The notes: generated by a model from the letters alone, not told the origin. Positions 34,485 to 42,997 are shown, counted from the first letter of the stretch. The stretch: 64,000 nt of DNA from AV80 sp035536995 (GCA_035536995.1 DATLNB010000016.1:1-64000), one strand, 5' to 3'. Program-made: numbers and translations.

Positions 34485-36857
34485 ATGCCACCGCTTAAAT
34501 CCAAGAAAATCAGGACCTCTGCCGGCTTTACTGGTGCGCCGGGCCGCTTTTGGTTGAACCTCGCGGTGCCGATGTTACCGGTGCTCGCCTGCTTCCTCGG
34601 CGGCGCAACCCAGAAGTGGAGCGAAGGCATTGTGGTGGGGGTGCTCGGGCTAATATTGCTTGTGAGCCCGCCCGGGCTGTCGCTGGGACCCGGCTTGAAC
34701 CTGATCGTGGTGGGGCTGCTCGTGGTCGCTGCCACCGCCTTTTTGCCGGCCGCCTGGTTTGGCCATCCGGCCTGGCGATTGGCTTTGGTGGACGATTTTG
34801 GGATCGCGCTGCCCAAAATGCTTTCGCCACAACCCTGGATCAGCCTTGGATGTCTTCTCAGTTTTCTGGCCGCGTTAAGCTGGCTGTACTTTGTGAGCAC
34901 GCTCGAGCTCGACCTCCGGGATGTCCGCACTCAACTGCGCACCTTTGCCTTCGGCGTGGCTGCTCTCGCTGCGCTTTGTATTGCATTGCGCGCCGGCCAT
35001 ACCGCCCTCCCTTTCTGGCATAACGAACGCGGCTTCGGCCCATTCCCGAACCGCAACCAAACCGGAAACCTCTTCGGACTGGCAGCCGTGATCTTACTCG
35101 CCTGTGGACAGGACGATATCCGTCACGGCCGCAAACGCTGGATGCTTTGGCTGGTCGCGCTCGCCGTCGTGATCGTCGGCATCGTCATCAATTTTTCGCG
35201 CGCGGGCGTTCTGCTCCTGATCGCAGGCAGTGCGCTCTGGCTTGGCGTCTTCGCGCTCCGAAAAGGTTCCGCTGCCCGCATTGCGCTTGGTGTGTCCCTG
35301 CTCCTTGTCCTTCTTGCGGGGATTCTTCTTTTTGGCGGCGAAACGGTCGAACGCTTCAATCTCCGAGGCTCAGACGCCGGGCGGTTCAGCGATTTCAGGG
35401 CGCTGATTTTTCACGATGCTTTCCTGCTCATCCGCGCCTCGCCCTGGTGCGGAATCGGCATCGGCAATTTCGACGAAGTTTTCGCGGTCTTCCGCGACGC
35501 TTCTCTCAACGGCGCGCGCGCCCTCCATCCGGAGAGCGATTGGCTATGGCTTTGGGCCGAGATGGGATGGCCGGTGATCGTCTTGATCCTCGCGGGCTTT
35601 GCGCTGCTGATCCGCCGGGTTTTTCCGTTGCGCGAAGGGACCAATCAGCGCTTCCGCGTCGCGGCGCTGATCGCAGCGTTGCTGTTTGCGCTTCACGGCG
35701 TGGTTGACGTTTCGGGTCATCGGGTTGGGAGCGGGTTCGCGGCAATTCTGCTGCTCGGTCTCGCTCTTCGCCGTCCCGCTGAGCTCCGACCAAGCGCGAG
35801 TATTCCGATCCTGTTCCGCGTGATTGGACTTCTTCTCCTCACTACAGGGACGGCGTGGCTCTTCTCCACCCGTTACGAGAAACCGCTCCCGGGCGGGGTC
35901 GGGGTGGAGAACGAAATCCGCCTCGCCACGGCCGCAAACCAGGGACGCAATTTCACCGAAACGATCCAGCGCACCACTCGCGCTCTGACCTGGGCGCCGT
36001 TGCGCTGGCAACTTTATTTCCTGCGCGCCCTGGGCAAGATCGGGGCGCGCCAACCGGCTGCAGACGCGGCGGATGATTTCCGGCGCGCGCGTTTTCTCGA
36101 GCCGAATGTTTACGAAGTGCCTTTCCAGGAAGGTAATGCCTGGGTCGCGGCCAATCAGCCGGCCTTCGCCTTGACCGCGTGGCGCGAAGCGCTGCGGCGC
36201 GCTGGCCCGCAACGTTTCGAAGTTTATGGCCGCATGCTCGCCGTCGCCCGTCAGTCGAGCCCAGCGGTTCACGAGGGCCTGGAGGAATTTGGGATGGTAG
36301 ACGCCGATCTCGCCCTCGAGTTTCTTGCCAATGCCGGAGGCGCGCAGTTCATGTCAGCGCTCCAGCGATTTCTCGAGCATGACCCCACGCTCCGGACGAT
36401 GACCGCGGAACAGAAAATCAGGCTGTTCAAATACTGGTCCGAGAAGAGCGACTCCGCCGCGCTGGTTCGAACAGTGGAAGAGCACCCGGACTGGCTGCCG
36501 TTCGCTTGGCGAGGGTTGGCGAAGTACCACGCCGGCAAAAAGGATTTCCGGAGCGCCATTGAGGTGACGCGGAAATTTGCCGAGAAACCTGCCCTTCCAC
36601 CCGCCACGGTGGGATCGAACATCGACCAGCTTCGCCAGGCGCTGCACGCCAGCCCGGATAATTACGGGATCGGCTACCAGCTTGCTCGGCAGCAAATGGA
36701 GCAGGGACTGGTCGATGAGGCGCTCATGACAATCCGCCATTTCACCGACATGCCCGGCTGCCCGCGCTATTTTCATTACCTCGAAGCGGAAGCTTGGGCC
36801 GCGAAACAAAACTGGGAGCGCGCCTGGACCGCGTGGGAAAAGTTTAACGCCGCCTGA
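34485..36857 (+). CDS. O-antigen ligase-family membrane protein with C-terminal TPR-like region
   Basis: 790 residues. About ten to eleven membrane helices span residues 18-465, with the Wzy_C/O-antigen-ligase elements GFGPFPNRNQTGNLFGLAAV, VVIVGIVINFSRAGVLLLI and a loop with RASPWCGIGIGNFDEVFAVF and HPESDWLWLWAEMGW. The last is typical of O-antigen ligase-type proteins that end in a soluble domain. The C-terminal 320 residues consist of TPR-like helices, for example AADDFRRARFLEPNVYEVPFQEG. It could polymerise or ligate the EPS. As the 23620 product is also Wzy-like, one probably polymerises and the other transfers the chain to another acceptor; which does which is unknown. Confidence 0.85.
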   Translation: MPPLKSKKIRTSAGFTGAPGRFWLNLAVPMLPVLACFLGGATQKWSEGIVVGVLGLILLVSPPGLSLGPGLNLIVVGLLVVAATAFLPAAWFGHPAWRLALVDDFGIALPKMLSPQPWISLGCLLSFLAALSWLYFVSTLELDLRDVRTQLRTFAFGVAALAALCIALRAGHTALPFWHNERGFGPFPNRNQTGNLFGLAAVILLACGQDDIRHGRKRWMLWLVALAVVIVGIVINFSRAGVLLLIAGSALWLGVFALRKGSAARIALGVSLLLVLLAGILLFGGETVERFNLRGSDAGRFSDFRALIFHDAFLLIRASPWCGIGIGNFDEVFAVFRDASLNGARALHPESDWLWLWAEMGWPVIVLILAGFALLIRRVFPLREGTNQRFRVAALIAALLFALHGVVDVSGHRVGSGFAAILLLGLALRRPAELRPSASIPILFRVIGLLLLTTGTAWLFSTRYEKPLPGGVGVENEIRLATAANQGRNFTETIQRTTRALTWAPLRWQLYFLRALGKIGARQPAADAADDFRRARFLEPNVYEVPFQEGNAWVAANQPAFALTAWREALRRAGPQRFEVYGRMLAVARQSSPAVHEGLEEFGMVDADLALEFLANAGGAQFMSALQRFLEHDPTLRTMTAEQKIRLFKYWSEKSDSAALVRTVEEHPDWLPFAWRGLAKYHAGKKDFRSAIEVTRKFAEKPALPPATVGSNIDQLRQALHASPDNYGIGYQLARQQMEQGLVDEALMTIRHFTDMPGCPRYFHYLEAEAWAAKQNWERAWTAWEKFNAA

Positions 36858-36866
36858 TGACCTCTC

Positions 36867-36905
36867 GAACGCGGCGCGTTCTACAGGTGCGACGCGTTCC
36901 TACAG
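36867..36905. repeat. Small palindrome with adjoining partial direct repeat
   Basis: A perfect palindrome GAACGCG-G-CGCGTTC (36867-36881) is followed by the similar units GCGCGTTCTACAG and GACGCGTTCCTACAG. It lies in the 55-base gap before the carbamoyltransferase gene. Such short GC-rich hairpins look like a dispersed intergenic repeat, but other copies in the genome cannot be checked here. Confidence 0.45.
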
Positions 36906-36912
36906 CAATGCT

Positions 36913-39135
36913 ATGAACGTTTTGGGGATTTCTGCCTTCTATCACGACAGCGCTGCCTGTCTCGTTCGCGATGGCGAGATCCTGGCGGCGGCGCAAGAAG
37001 AGCGATTTTCGCGGAAGAAACATGACGCCGCGTTTCCGCACGGTGCGATCGCGTATTGCCTGCAGGAGAGCGGCCTGGCCCGCGCTTCGGCGCTCGATCT
37101 CGTCGCGTTCTATGAAAAGCCGTTCCTGAAATTCGACCGTCTGCTCTCTACCTACCTGGCGTGCGCGCCGAACGGTCTGCCTTCCTTCCTGAAGGCGATG
37201 CCGGTCTGGATGAAGGAAAAGATCTGGCTCAAGGCGCGCATCCGGGAAGAGCTGGATTATGACGGGCCGGTCCTTTTCCCGGAACACCATGAGTCCCACG
37301 CGGCCTCGGCCTTTTTCCCTTCGCCGTTCGAGCAGGCCGCGGTGGTGACGATCGACGGCGTAGGCGAATGGACGACGACCAGCATCGGGCGCGGGCAGGG
37401 GAACAAGGTAGAGCTGACGGATGAGATGCAGTTCCCGCACTCGCTCGGCCTGCTCTATTCGGCGTTTACTTATTACCTCGGGTTCCGGGTCAACTCCGGC
37501 GAATACAAGGTGATGGGCCTGGCGCCCTACGGCGAACCGAAGTTTCGAGACCTCATCTTGTCGGAGTTAATCGATTTGAAACCAGATGGTTCGTTCCGGT
37601 TGAACCTCCGTTACTTCAATTTCATGACCGGGCTCACGATGACGAATCGCGCCTTCGACAATCTCCTCGGTGGACCTCGCCGCAAACCGGAAGCGGAGCT
37701 GACCCCGCGGCACCTGGATATCGCGCGTTCCATCCAGGCCGTAACTGAAGAAGTCATGTTGCGCCTCGCCCGGCACGCCCACACGTTAACCGGCGAAAGG
37801 AATTTATGCCTGGCTGGGGGCGTGGCCCTGAATTGCGTCGGCAACGGCCGCATTCTGCGGGAAGGACCGTTCGAGAAAATATGGATTCAACCGGCGGCGG
37901 GGGACGCGGGGGGAGCGTTGGGCGCCGCGCTTATTGGGTGGCATCATTTTCATGATAAGCCACGAACACCTGCACCCGATCACGATAGTCAGCATGCTTC
38001 ACTGGTTGGCCCCGCATTTGAGGCCGTGGATTTCCTGCGCCGTGAAGCGATCCCATATACCGAGCTTTCGGACGAGCAACTGGTGTCTCGCGTTGCCGGT
38101 CTGCTTGAGGAAGGCAACGTGATCGGGTGGTTCCAGGGCCGGATGGAGTTCGGCCCACGCGCCCTTGGCAACAGGTCGATTCTGGCGGACCCCCGCCGCA
38201 CCGACATGCAGACAAAGCTGAACCTGAAGATCAAATTTCGGGAAAGTTTTCGGCCGTTTGCCCCGGCCGTCCTCGAAGAAAGAGCAGCCGACTGTTTCGA
38301 CCTCGCGACCCCTAGTCCCTACATGCTGCTGGTGGCGCCGGTCGGCGAGGCGCTGCGGGTTGACACTGAATCGGATTCGCCCTGCGGCGTAATGGCGCGC
38401 CTTAAAGAGCGCCGCTCAACTCTGCCGGCCATTACGCACGTTGATTATTCGGCGCGGATCCAGACTGTCGCCCTGCGCGACAACGCGCCTTTCCATGGTT
38501 TGCTTTCGGCCTTCGAAAGGCGCACCGGCTGCCCGGTCCTGGTGAATACGTCGTTCAACGTTCGCGGCGAACCGCCGGTCTGCACACCGGAAGACGCTTA
38601 TCGCTGCTTCGTGAAAACCGAAATGGATTACCTTGTGTTGGGTAATCTTCTCGTCGAGAAGGCCGCAATTGCAGAGAAAGCCTCAAGGAGCGGCGGTTTC
38701 CAAACCGCCGCCGGAACACAGAAGCCGTCCGGGAGACCCCCGCTCCTTGAAGCTTCAACGCCTTCCGCCCTTCGCCGGTTTGGCCTAACGATCGGTCTTG
38801 CCTTTCTCTTCCTTGGTGGCGTTCTTCTCTTCCGCCAGCGCCCTGCGGGCTGGCCGCTCACCTCGATTGCTGTTCTGCTTCTCCTCGCGGCCGTGATCGC
38901 ACCCCGCGCGCTCCAGGTTCTCTATCGACCGTGGATGCGCGCCGCCGAAATTCTGGGCGCGATCACCTCGCGGATTCTTCTTACTCTCGTTTTTTTCCTG
39001 GTGGTGACTCCCATAGGACTCGTCCAACGCCTCATCGGCAAACGACAGCTGCAATTTGATTTCAGGAATGAGGCGAAGACGAATTGGCAAAAATGCAGAC
39101 CCGTTGGAACAACGGACTACGAGCGACAGTTCTGA
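36913..39135 (+). CDS. Carbamoyltransferase (NodU/CmcH/SxtI family) fused to SxtJ-like membrane domain
   Basis: 740 residues. Residues 1-588 are a complete O-carbamoyltransferase: MNVLGISAFYHDSAACLV, AAQEERFSRKKHDAAFP and HHESHAASAFFPSPF in the N-terminal ASKHA part, and GGVALNCVGNGRI. The C-terminal part has EFGPRALGNRSILADPRR, FRESFRPFAPAVLEE, VNTSFNVRGEPPVCTPEDA and DYLVLGNLLVEK. It would transfer carbamoyl from carbamoyl phosphate (via carbamoyl-adenylate) to a sugar hydroxyl. Residues 590-614 are a low-complexity linker encoded by a hairpin repeat. Residues 617-735 form two or more membrane helices (TIGLAFLFLGGVLLF, LTLVFFLVVTPIGLV) with a tail FDFRNEAKTNWQKC that matches SxtJ-family proteins (PF19588), normally a separate gene. 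The DUF5989 gene follows, completing an sxtIJK-like set. Confidence 0.88.
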   Translation: MNVLGISAFYHDSAACLVRDGEILAAAQEERFSRKKHDAAFPHGAIAYCLQESGLARASALDLVAFYEKPFLKFDRLLSTYLACAPNGLPSFLKAMPVWMKEKIWLKARIREELDYDGPVLFPEHHESHAASAFFPSPFEQAAVVTIDGVGEWTTTSIGRGQGNKVELTDEMQFPHSLGLLYSAFTYYLGFRVNSGEYKVMGLAPYGEPKFRDLILSELIDLKPDGSFRLNLRYFNFMTGLTMTNRAFDNLLGGPRRKPEAELTPRHLDIARSIQAVTEEVMLRLARHAHTLTGERNLCLAGGVALNCVGNGRILREGPFEKIWIQPAAGDAGGALGAALIGWHHFHDKPRTPAPDHDSQHASLVGPAFEAVDFLRREAIPYTELSDEQLVSRVAGLLEEGNVIGWFQGRMEFGPRALGNRSILADPRRTDMQTKLNLKIKFRESFRPFAPAVLEERAADCFDLATPSPYMLLVAPVGEALRVDTESDSPCGVMARLKERRSTLPAITHVDYSARIQTVALRDNAPFHGLLSAFERRTGCPVLVNTSFNVRGEPPVCTPEDAYRCFVKTEMDYLVLGNLLVEKAAIAEKASRSGGFQTAAGTQKPSGRPPLLEASTPSALRRFGLTIGLAFLFLGGVLLFRQRPAGWPLTSIAVLLLLAAVIAPRALQVLYRPWMRAAEILGAITSRILLTLVFFLVVTPIGLVQRLIGKRQLQFDFRNEAKTNWQKCRPVGTTDYERQF
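38681..38752. repeat. Imperfect inverted repeat/hairpin element inside the carbamoyltransferase-SxtJ linker
   Basis: Left arm 38681-38701 and the reverse complement of 38732-38752 agree at 18 of 21 positions; both begin with a TCAAGGAGCGG core. Inside the left half a second palindrome GGCGGTTT-CC-AAACCGCC lies at 38692-38709. Together they form a compact two-part hairpin typical of dispersed REP/MITE-like elements. It is in frame and encodes the Ser/Gly/Pro-rich linker between the enzyme and membrane parts. That other copies exist in the genome is expected from its look, not shown here. Confidence 0.65.
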
Positions 39136-39280
39136 TAGGGCCAGCGACGGCGCTCGAAACTCCCGGCGAGCCAGTCTGATCCAGATGCGAATCCATTTGA
39201 TCACGGCTTGATTGCCGAGACATAACTGGCGGCGCTTTGTAACGCCCGGGCAGCGCACCCGCGATACCATGAGAGGAAAG

Positions 39281-39430
39281 ATGTCAATTTTAGCCGAGTT
39301 CTGGACCTTCCTCCGGGTCCGGAAAAAATGGTGGCTCGCCCCGATTGCCATCCTTCTTCTTACCCTCGGCCTTATTCTCGTTCTCGCCGAAGGGTCCGCG
39401 CTCGCGCCGTTCATCTACAGCCTGTTCTGA
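39281..39430 (+). CDS. DUF5989 (SxtK-like) single-pass membrane mini-protein
   Basis: 49 residues from the ATG at 39281, chosen because GAGGAAAG lies just before it; the open frame begins upstream at 39212. The sequence (SILAEFWTFLRVRKKWWLAP, then one hydrophobic helix ILLLTLGLILVLAEG, then SALAPFIYSLF) is characteristic of the DUF5989 family, whose members sit beside carbamoyltransferase and SxtJ genes. In the saxitoxin cluster the equivalents are sxtI, sxtJ and sxtK. An inner-membrane partner of the SxtJ-like domain is likely; biochemical function is unknown. A 145-base gap separates it from the fused gene, without recognisable features. Confidence 0.85.
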   Translation: MSILAEFWTFLRVRKKWWLAPIAILLLTLGLILVLAEGSALAPFIYSLF

Positions 39431-39625
39431 TTGGCTGGATGCCGGGGCCTGCCCTTAGCGCCTCAGCGTGATTTGAGCGAGGCGTGGTTGCGCTGGATCG
39501 TCAGGCCTCCCCTCGGCAGATGCATGGCGCACGGCGAAGAACGGTCCGATTTTGCGAGGCCGATTGAACCGCGGAAAGAGTTGCGTCCGTCATTTGTCCT
39601 ATCCGCGGGTTTGTGTTTAAAAGGC

Positions 39626-39654
39626 TTGCAATTTTCACGAAAACTCTTTAAATA
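39626..39654 (+). promoter_or_regulatory. Promoter-like sequence before the FG-GAP protein gene
   Basis: TTGCAA (39626-39631) and TAAATA (39649-39654) are separated by exactly 17 bases, a good sigma-70 type match. Transcription would begin near 39661, about 30 bases before the ATG at 39691. Confidence 0.6.
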
Positions 39655-39690
39655 CCCGACCCTCCGCCCACCCATCCAGCCCCTTTCCCC

Positions 39691-42600
39691 ATGACTATTT
39701 TTTACGCCCGCCCTGCCGTATTCTTCTTCAGAGCCGCCCTGTTAGTTGCCAGCTTGATGCTGGTTAGCGGCGTCACCTATGGCAACGAAGGCCCGACGGT
39801 TCAGGTCAATGAGTACGGCGCCCCCCTGCGGGACGCCGAGGGAGCCCCCATCAATTACACCCGCGAAGAAATCGCCGCGATGGCCCGCGATGCGGGTCGC
39901 GAACCGACGCCACCGCCGCGTTCTGGGCCTATGGGGCCGCAGGGGTTTGTGGCACCCTCTGGAACACCTGCGCCATTTTGGCAATACGCGGTCTTCGGCA
40001 ATTCGGTTGGAGCCGGCAATATCGTCCTCTGTCCAACTCCTGCTTCCGGCCCGCGGGAGATTATCGTTGGTAATGGGAACAGCTTCTGGCAGGTGCTTCG
40101 GCACAATCCGGGCACGGGAAAATATGACCAGGTTTTCGTCGGTCCGGTCTATTCGACTCAAACCGGTTCGTCCTTTTCGCCGCAAATCGGGCGCATCCTG
40201 CTCGCTAATGTAACGGGCGATTCGAACCTTGAGATCGTGGTGCTGCTCGATGATGGGCGCATTTACCTTTACGATCTGACGACGAAGGTGGAACTCGGTC
40301 ACGTTACGACCGGGATGACGAGCGACGCGGAAGGCATGGCTGTCGCCGATCTGGACGGTGACGGGCTTGGCGAGCTCATTGTTACTACCTATTACGATGT
40401 CTACGTTTTCAGCTCCGCCGGAGTTTTACTCTGGAAAGTCCCCAACGCGGGAGGGAACGATGTAATTGCGGGACAGATGGACCTGGACCCTGCTATCGAG
40501 ATCGCCACAACGAAGGGGACTGTGATCGATTCAGCGACGCATCTGGTCCAGTGGACCCGAAGCGGCGGCTTCGGCAGTCGCTTAAAACTGGCCCCGCTCC
40601 CTGGAGCGAATTATAATCAGCTGATCGTCTCAGAGGGTTGGTATAAGGTTTACTCCTACGACATCGCCGCGCAGTTGCCGCGCTGGTCGATCAATTCAGA
40701 CCTGGATATTGGTGCCATCGAAGTCGCCGATGTCGACAATGACGGAACACCGGAGGTGATCATTGGCGACGGCCAGTGGGGTGCCCTGCACGTCCACGAT
40801 CTCAACACTCAGGCTGAGAAATGGGAGCTGAGTAATCCTGAATGGGGCGTCATCAATATCGGGGCGGGAGATGTGGATAATGACGGCGTCGCCGATCTCC
40901 TTTGGGGTTCCGGGAGCTATCTTTACGTCGCTCGCACCACTACCCCGCGCGCGGTTAAATGGCAAAATGTGGCCTTAAGCGGTCCTTTCCTCGGGCCGAT
41001 GATTGGTGACCTCGACGGCGACTCGCTCTCGGAGCTTGTTGTCGCGTGTAGCGGCCGCATCCTTGTTTTTGACGTGGCGACTCTCGGGCTGCGCGCCATG
41101 ACTGGCCCCGCTGCAGGTGGCTTTTTCTGGGGCTCGTCACCAAATGACTTGAAGTTGCGTGATGTGGACGGCGACGGGCGCCTCGAGATCGTGCTGGCAT
41201 CGGCTAATGGTTATGACGGCTTGGTCGAAGTCCACGGTTTCGATGTCTCCAACGCCTTTACCCTCAAGTGGACGAACACGACCCGTCCTTCCGGCAACCC
41301 TTTCAACTTCGTTGAAGTGGCTGACTTAGATGGAAACGGCACTTCGGAAATCATCGCGGGAAATACCGTGGCCCATACTGGGTCGGATGGGGTGTACGTT
41401 TATATTTTCGATTATCCCGCAACCACGAATCCCTGGCGCTCAGTCAATCTGGCGAGCAACTTTAGCTCGGTAAGGGGGCTGGTCGTCGCGGACCTTGATG
41501 GCAACGGTGGTAAGGATTTCGCTGCGCTCGTTTCCACCGGCGATCTCTACACCTGGGAGGGCCCGACCCGTCAACTAAAGGATCTCAAACAGCAAACAGG
41601 TGGGTCTCTGATCACCGATCGTCGCACCCCGCCCGGTTTGATCCTGGGAGACACCTCCGGGCTCGGGCACTTCTACAAATATGTCCAGAACGATTACGTT
41701 GAAGATTTTTCCCGCGCGCTCGGGACCGGGACGCTCAATGGCGTAACTGTGCTACCCAACGGGGAGTTGTGGAGTGGAAACGGAGGTGCGCTGAGCCTGC
41801 GCCTTCCGCCGCTTTACACAGGCGTGGCTTGGCAAAGTCCGGTCTTCGGCGCCGGCTTTGGCCGCTTCGTCGCCGCCGATAACCCCGATGGCAACCGGCG
41901 TGTGTTTAGTGCGGCGGCCCACGCGGTCGCCGGTTTCAACTATACAGCTACAACGCCAACACCGACGCCAACACCAACTCCCACGCCTACCCCGACACCA
42001 ACGCCTACCCCGACGCCAACGCCTACCCCGACGCCGACTCCCACGCCTACCCCTATTCCTACGCCGACGCCGACCCCGACCCCCACGCCGAGCCCGACGC
42101 CGACGCACGGCGTGGTCGGTAATGTTGCGACTCGCCTCCCCGCAGGCACAGGCGATAACGCGCTGATCGAGGGGTTCATCGTCCAAGGCCCTATCGGTTC
42201 CACTAAAAAGATCATGGTCCGCGGGCTGGGACCGTTCCTAAAGCCGTTTGGAATTACCGATGCACTGCCAAACCCAACTCTCGAAATTCGGGATGCGAAC
42301 AACGTGATTATTGCCAGGAACAACGACTGGAAGGTTACCGAGGTTGGCGGCATCATCACCGGCGACCAATCAGAGCAGATAAGCTCCAGCGGGCTCGCGC
42401 CGAGCGATGACTTGGAATCCGCCATTATCGCTGATCTTTTGCCTGGAAATTACACGGCGTTAGTGCGGGGCGTGGGGGACACGACTGGCACCGCGATTGT
42501 CGACGCGTACGACATGGGCGGGAACTCACCGGCCCGGCTGGCGAACATCGCAACCCGAGGATTGGTGCAACCGGGAGATAAATTGATGATTGCAGGGTTT

Positions 42601-42915
42601 ATCATCCAAAACGCATCGGTGCGGGCCGCCATCCGCGCGATCGGGCCGTCGCTGAGTGCATTTGGGATTACGAATGCCCTACCGGACACCACTTTGCAGC
42701 TCAGGGACCAAAACGGGGCAATATTGCTGGAGAATGATGACTGGAAAACTGACCCAACGCAAAAAGACGAGCTTCAGAGCAGTGGTCTCCAACCTAGCCA
42801 CGATCTTGAAGCAGCCCTCATCATGACAATTCCGCCCGGGCAGTATACAGCCCAAGTGCGTGGCAAACCCGAGGTCAGCGGAATAGGTGTCGTCGAGGTT
42901 TACTTTCTTCAATAG
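39691..42915 (+). CDS. Large secreted FG-GAP/VCBS-repeat protein with Thr-Pro hinge and two surface domains
   Basis: 1074 residues. A signal peptide (FFFRAALLVASLMLVSGVTYG) is followed by a beta-propeller-like region (about 90-740). It carries repeated Ca-binding motifs of the FG-GAP/VCBS type: DLDGDGLGELIVTTYY, DVDNDGTPEVIIGDG, DVDNDGVADLLWGSG, DLDGDSLSELVVACSG, DVDGDGRLEIVLAS, DLDGNGTSEIIAGN and DLDGNGGKDFAAL. A Thr-Pro repeat hinge (about 755-806) leads to two copies of a roughly 125-residue domain (about 811-940 and 945-1074), each with a GF(I)(V/I)Q..., RA/GLGP, NDDW and GLxPSxDLE pattern. The same domain is found twice in the DUF1800 protein at 59963. It is likely extracellular, perhaps adhesive. 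It has its own promoter and is not part of the EPS operon. Confidence 0.85.
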   Translation: MTIFYARPAVFFFRAALLVASLMLVSGVTYGNEGPTVQVNEYGAPLRDAEGAPINYTREEIAAMARDAGREPTPPPRSGPMGPQGFVAPSGTPAPFWQYAVFGNSVGAGNIVLCPTPASGPREIIVGNGNSFWQVLRHNPGTGKYDQVFVGPVYSTQTGSSFSPQIGRILLANVTGDSNLEIVVLLDDGRIYLYDLTTKVELGHVTTGMTSDAEGMAVADLDGDGLGELIVTTYYDVYVFSSAGVLLWKVPNAGGNDVIAGQMDLDPAIEIATTKGTVIDSATHLVQWTRSGGFGSRLKLAPLPGANYNQLIVSEGWYKVYSYDIAAQLPRWSINSDLDIGAIEVADVDNDGTPEVIIGDGQWGALHVHDLNTQAEKWELSNPEWGVINIGAGDVDNDGVADLLWGSGSYLYVARTTTPRAVKWQNVALSGPFLGPMIGDLDGDSLSELVVACSGRILVFDVATLGLRAMTGPAAGGFFWGSSPNDLKLRDVDGDGRLEIVLASANGYDGLVEVHGFDVSNAFTLKWTNTTRPSGNPFNFVEVADLDGNGTSEIIAGNTVAHTGSDGVYVYIFDYPATTNPWRSVNLASNFSSVRGLVVADLDGNGGKDFAALVSTGDLYTWEGPTRQLKDLKQQTGGSLITDRRTPPGLILGDTSGLGHFYKYVQNDYVEDFSRALGTGTLNGVTVLPNGELWSGNGGALSLRLPPLYTGVAWQSPVFGAGFGRFVAADNPDGNRRVFSAAAHAVAGFNYTATTPTPTPTPTPTPTPTPTPTPTPTPTPTPTPTPTPIPTPTPTPTPTPSPTPTHGVVGNVATRLPAGTGDNALIEGFIVQGPIGSTKKIMVRGLGPFLKPFGITDALPNPTLEIRDANNVIIARNNDWKVTEVGGIITGDQSEQISSSGLAPSDDLESAIIADLLPGNYTALVRGVGDTTGTAIVDAYDMGGNSPARLANIATRGLVQPGDKLMIAGFIIQNASVRAAIRAIGPSLSAFGITNALPDTTLQLRDQNGAILLENDDWKTDPTQKDELQSSGLQPSHDLEAALIMTIPPGQYTAQVRGKPEVSGIGVVEVYFLQ
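41953..42106 (+). repeat. Imperfect hexanucleotide tract encoding a Thr-Pro hinge
   Basis: Roughly 25 units of ACNCCN run without interruption, coding alternating Thr and Pro with single Ile and Ser substitutions near the end. Longer sub-periods (for example repeats of CGCCTACCCCGA) suggest expansion by slippage or unequal crossing over. Unit number may vary between strains. Confidence 0.85.
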
Positions 42916-42980
42916 AAGCTCGTAGGCGTATCCTGTTCGCCCGAGCAATCGCGCTCCTGTCGCGGCGACTGTGCGTGCCC

Positions 42981-42997
42981 GTAGCGAGCGGAGCTAC
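42981..42997. terminator. Possible weak hairpin between convergent genes
   Basis: GTAGC (42981-42985) pairs with GCTAC (42993-42997) around a seven-base loop. It covers the TAG stop of ppdK and lies 66 bases after the FG-GAP gene stop. No T-tract follows, so it is only a possible bidirectional terminator. Confidence 0.25.

Noticed and set aside
35544..36272. 242-codon minus-strand frame over the O-antigen ligase-like gene
   Set aside because: Arg/Glu-rich shadow frame caused by high GC content; the plus-strand protein is recognisable.
39431..39690. Small plus-strand frame of 87 codons before the FG-GAP gene
   Set aside because: No family, unlikely composition, and the promoter of the next gene lies within it.
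41940..42425. Minus-strand frame with a long Val-Gly repeat
   Set aside because: It is the complement of the Thr-Pro tract in the FG-GAP gene and has no other coding signs.
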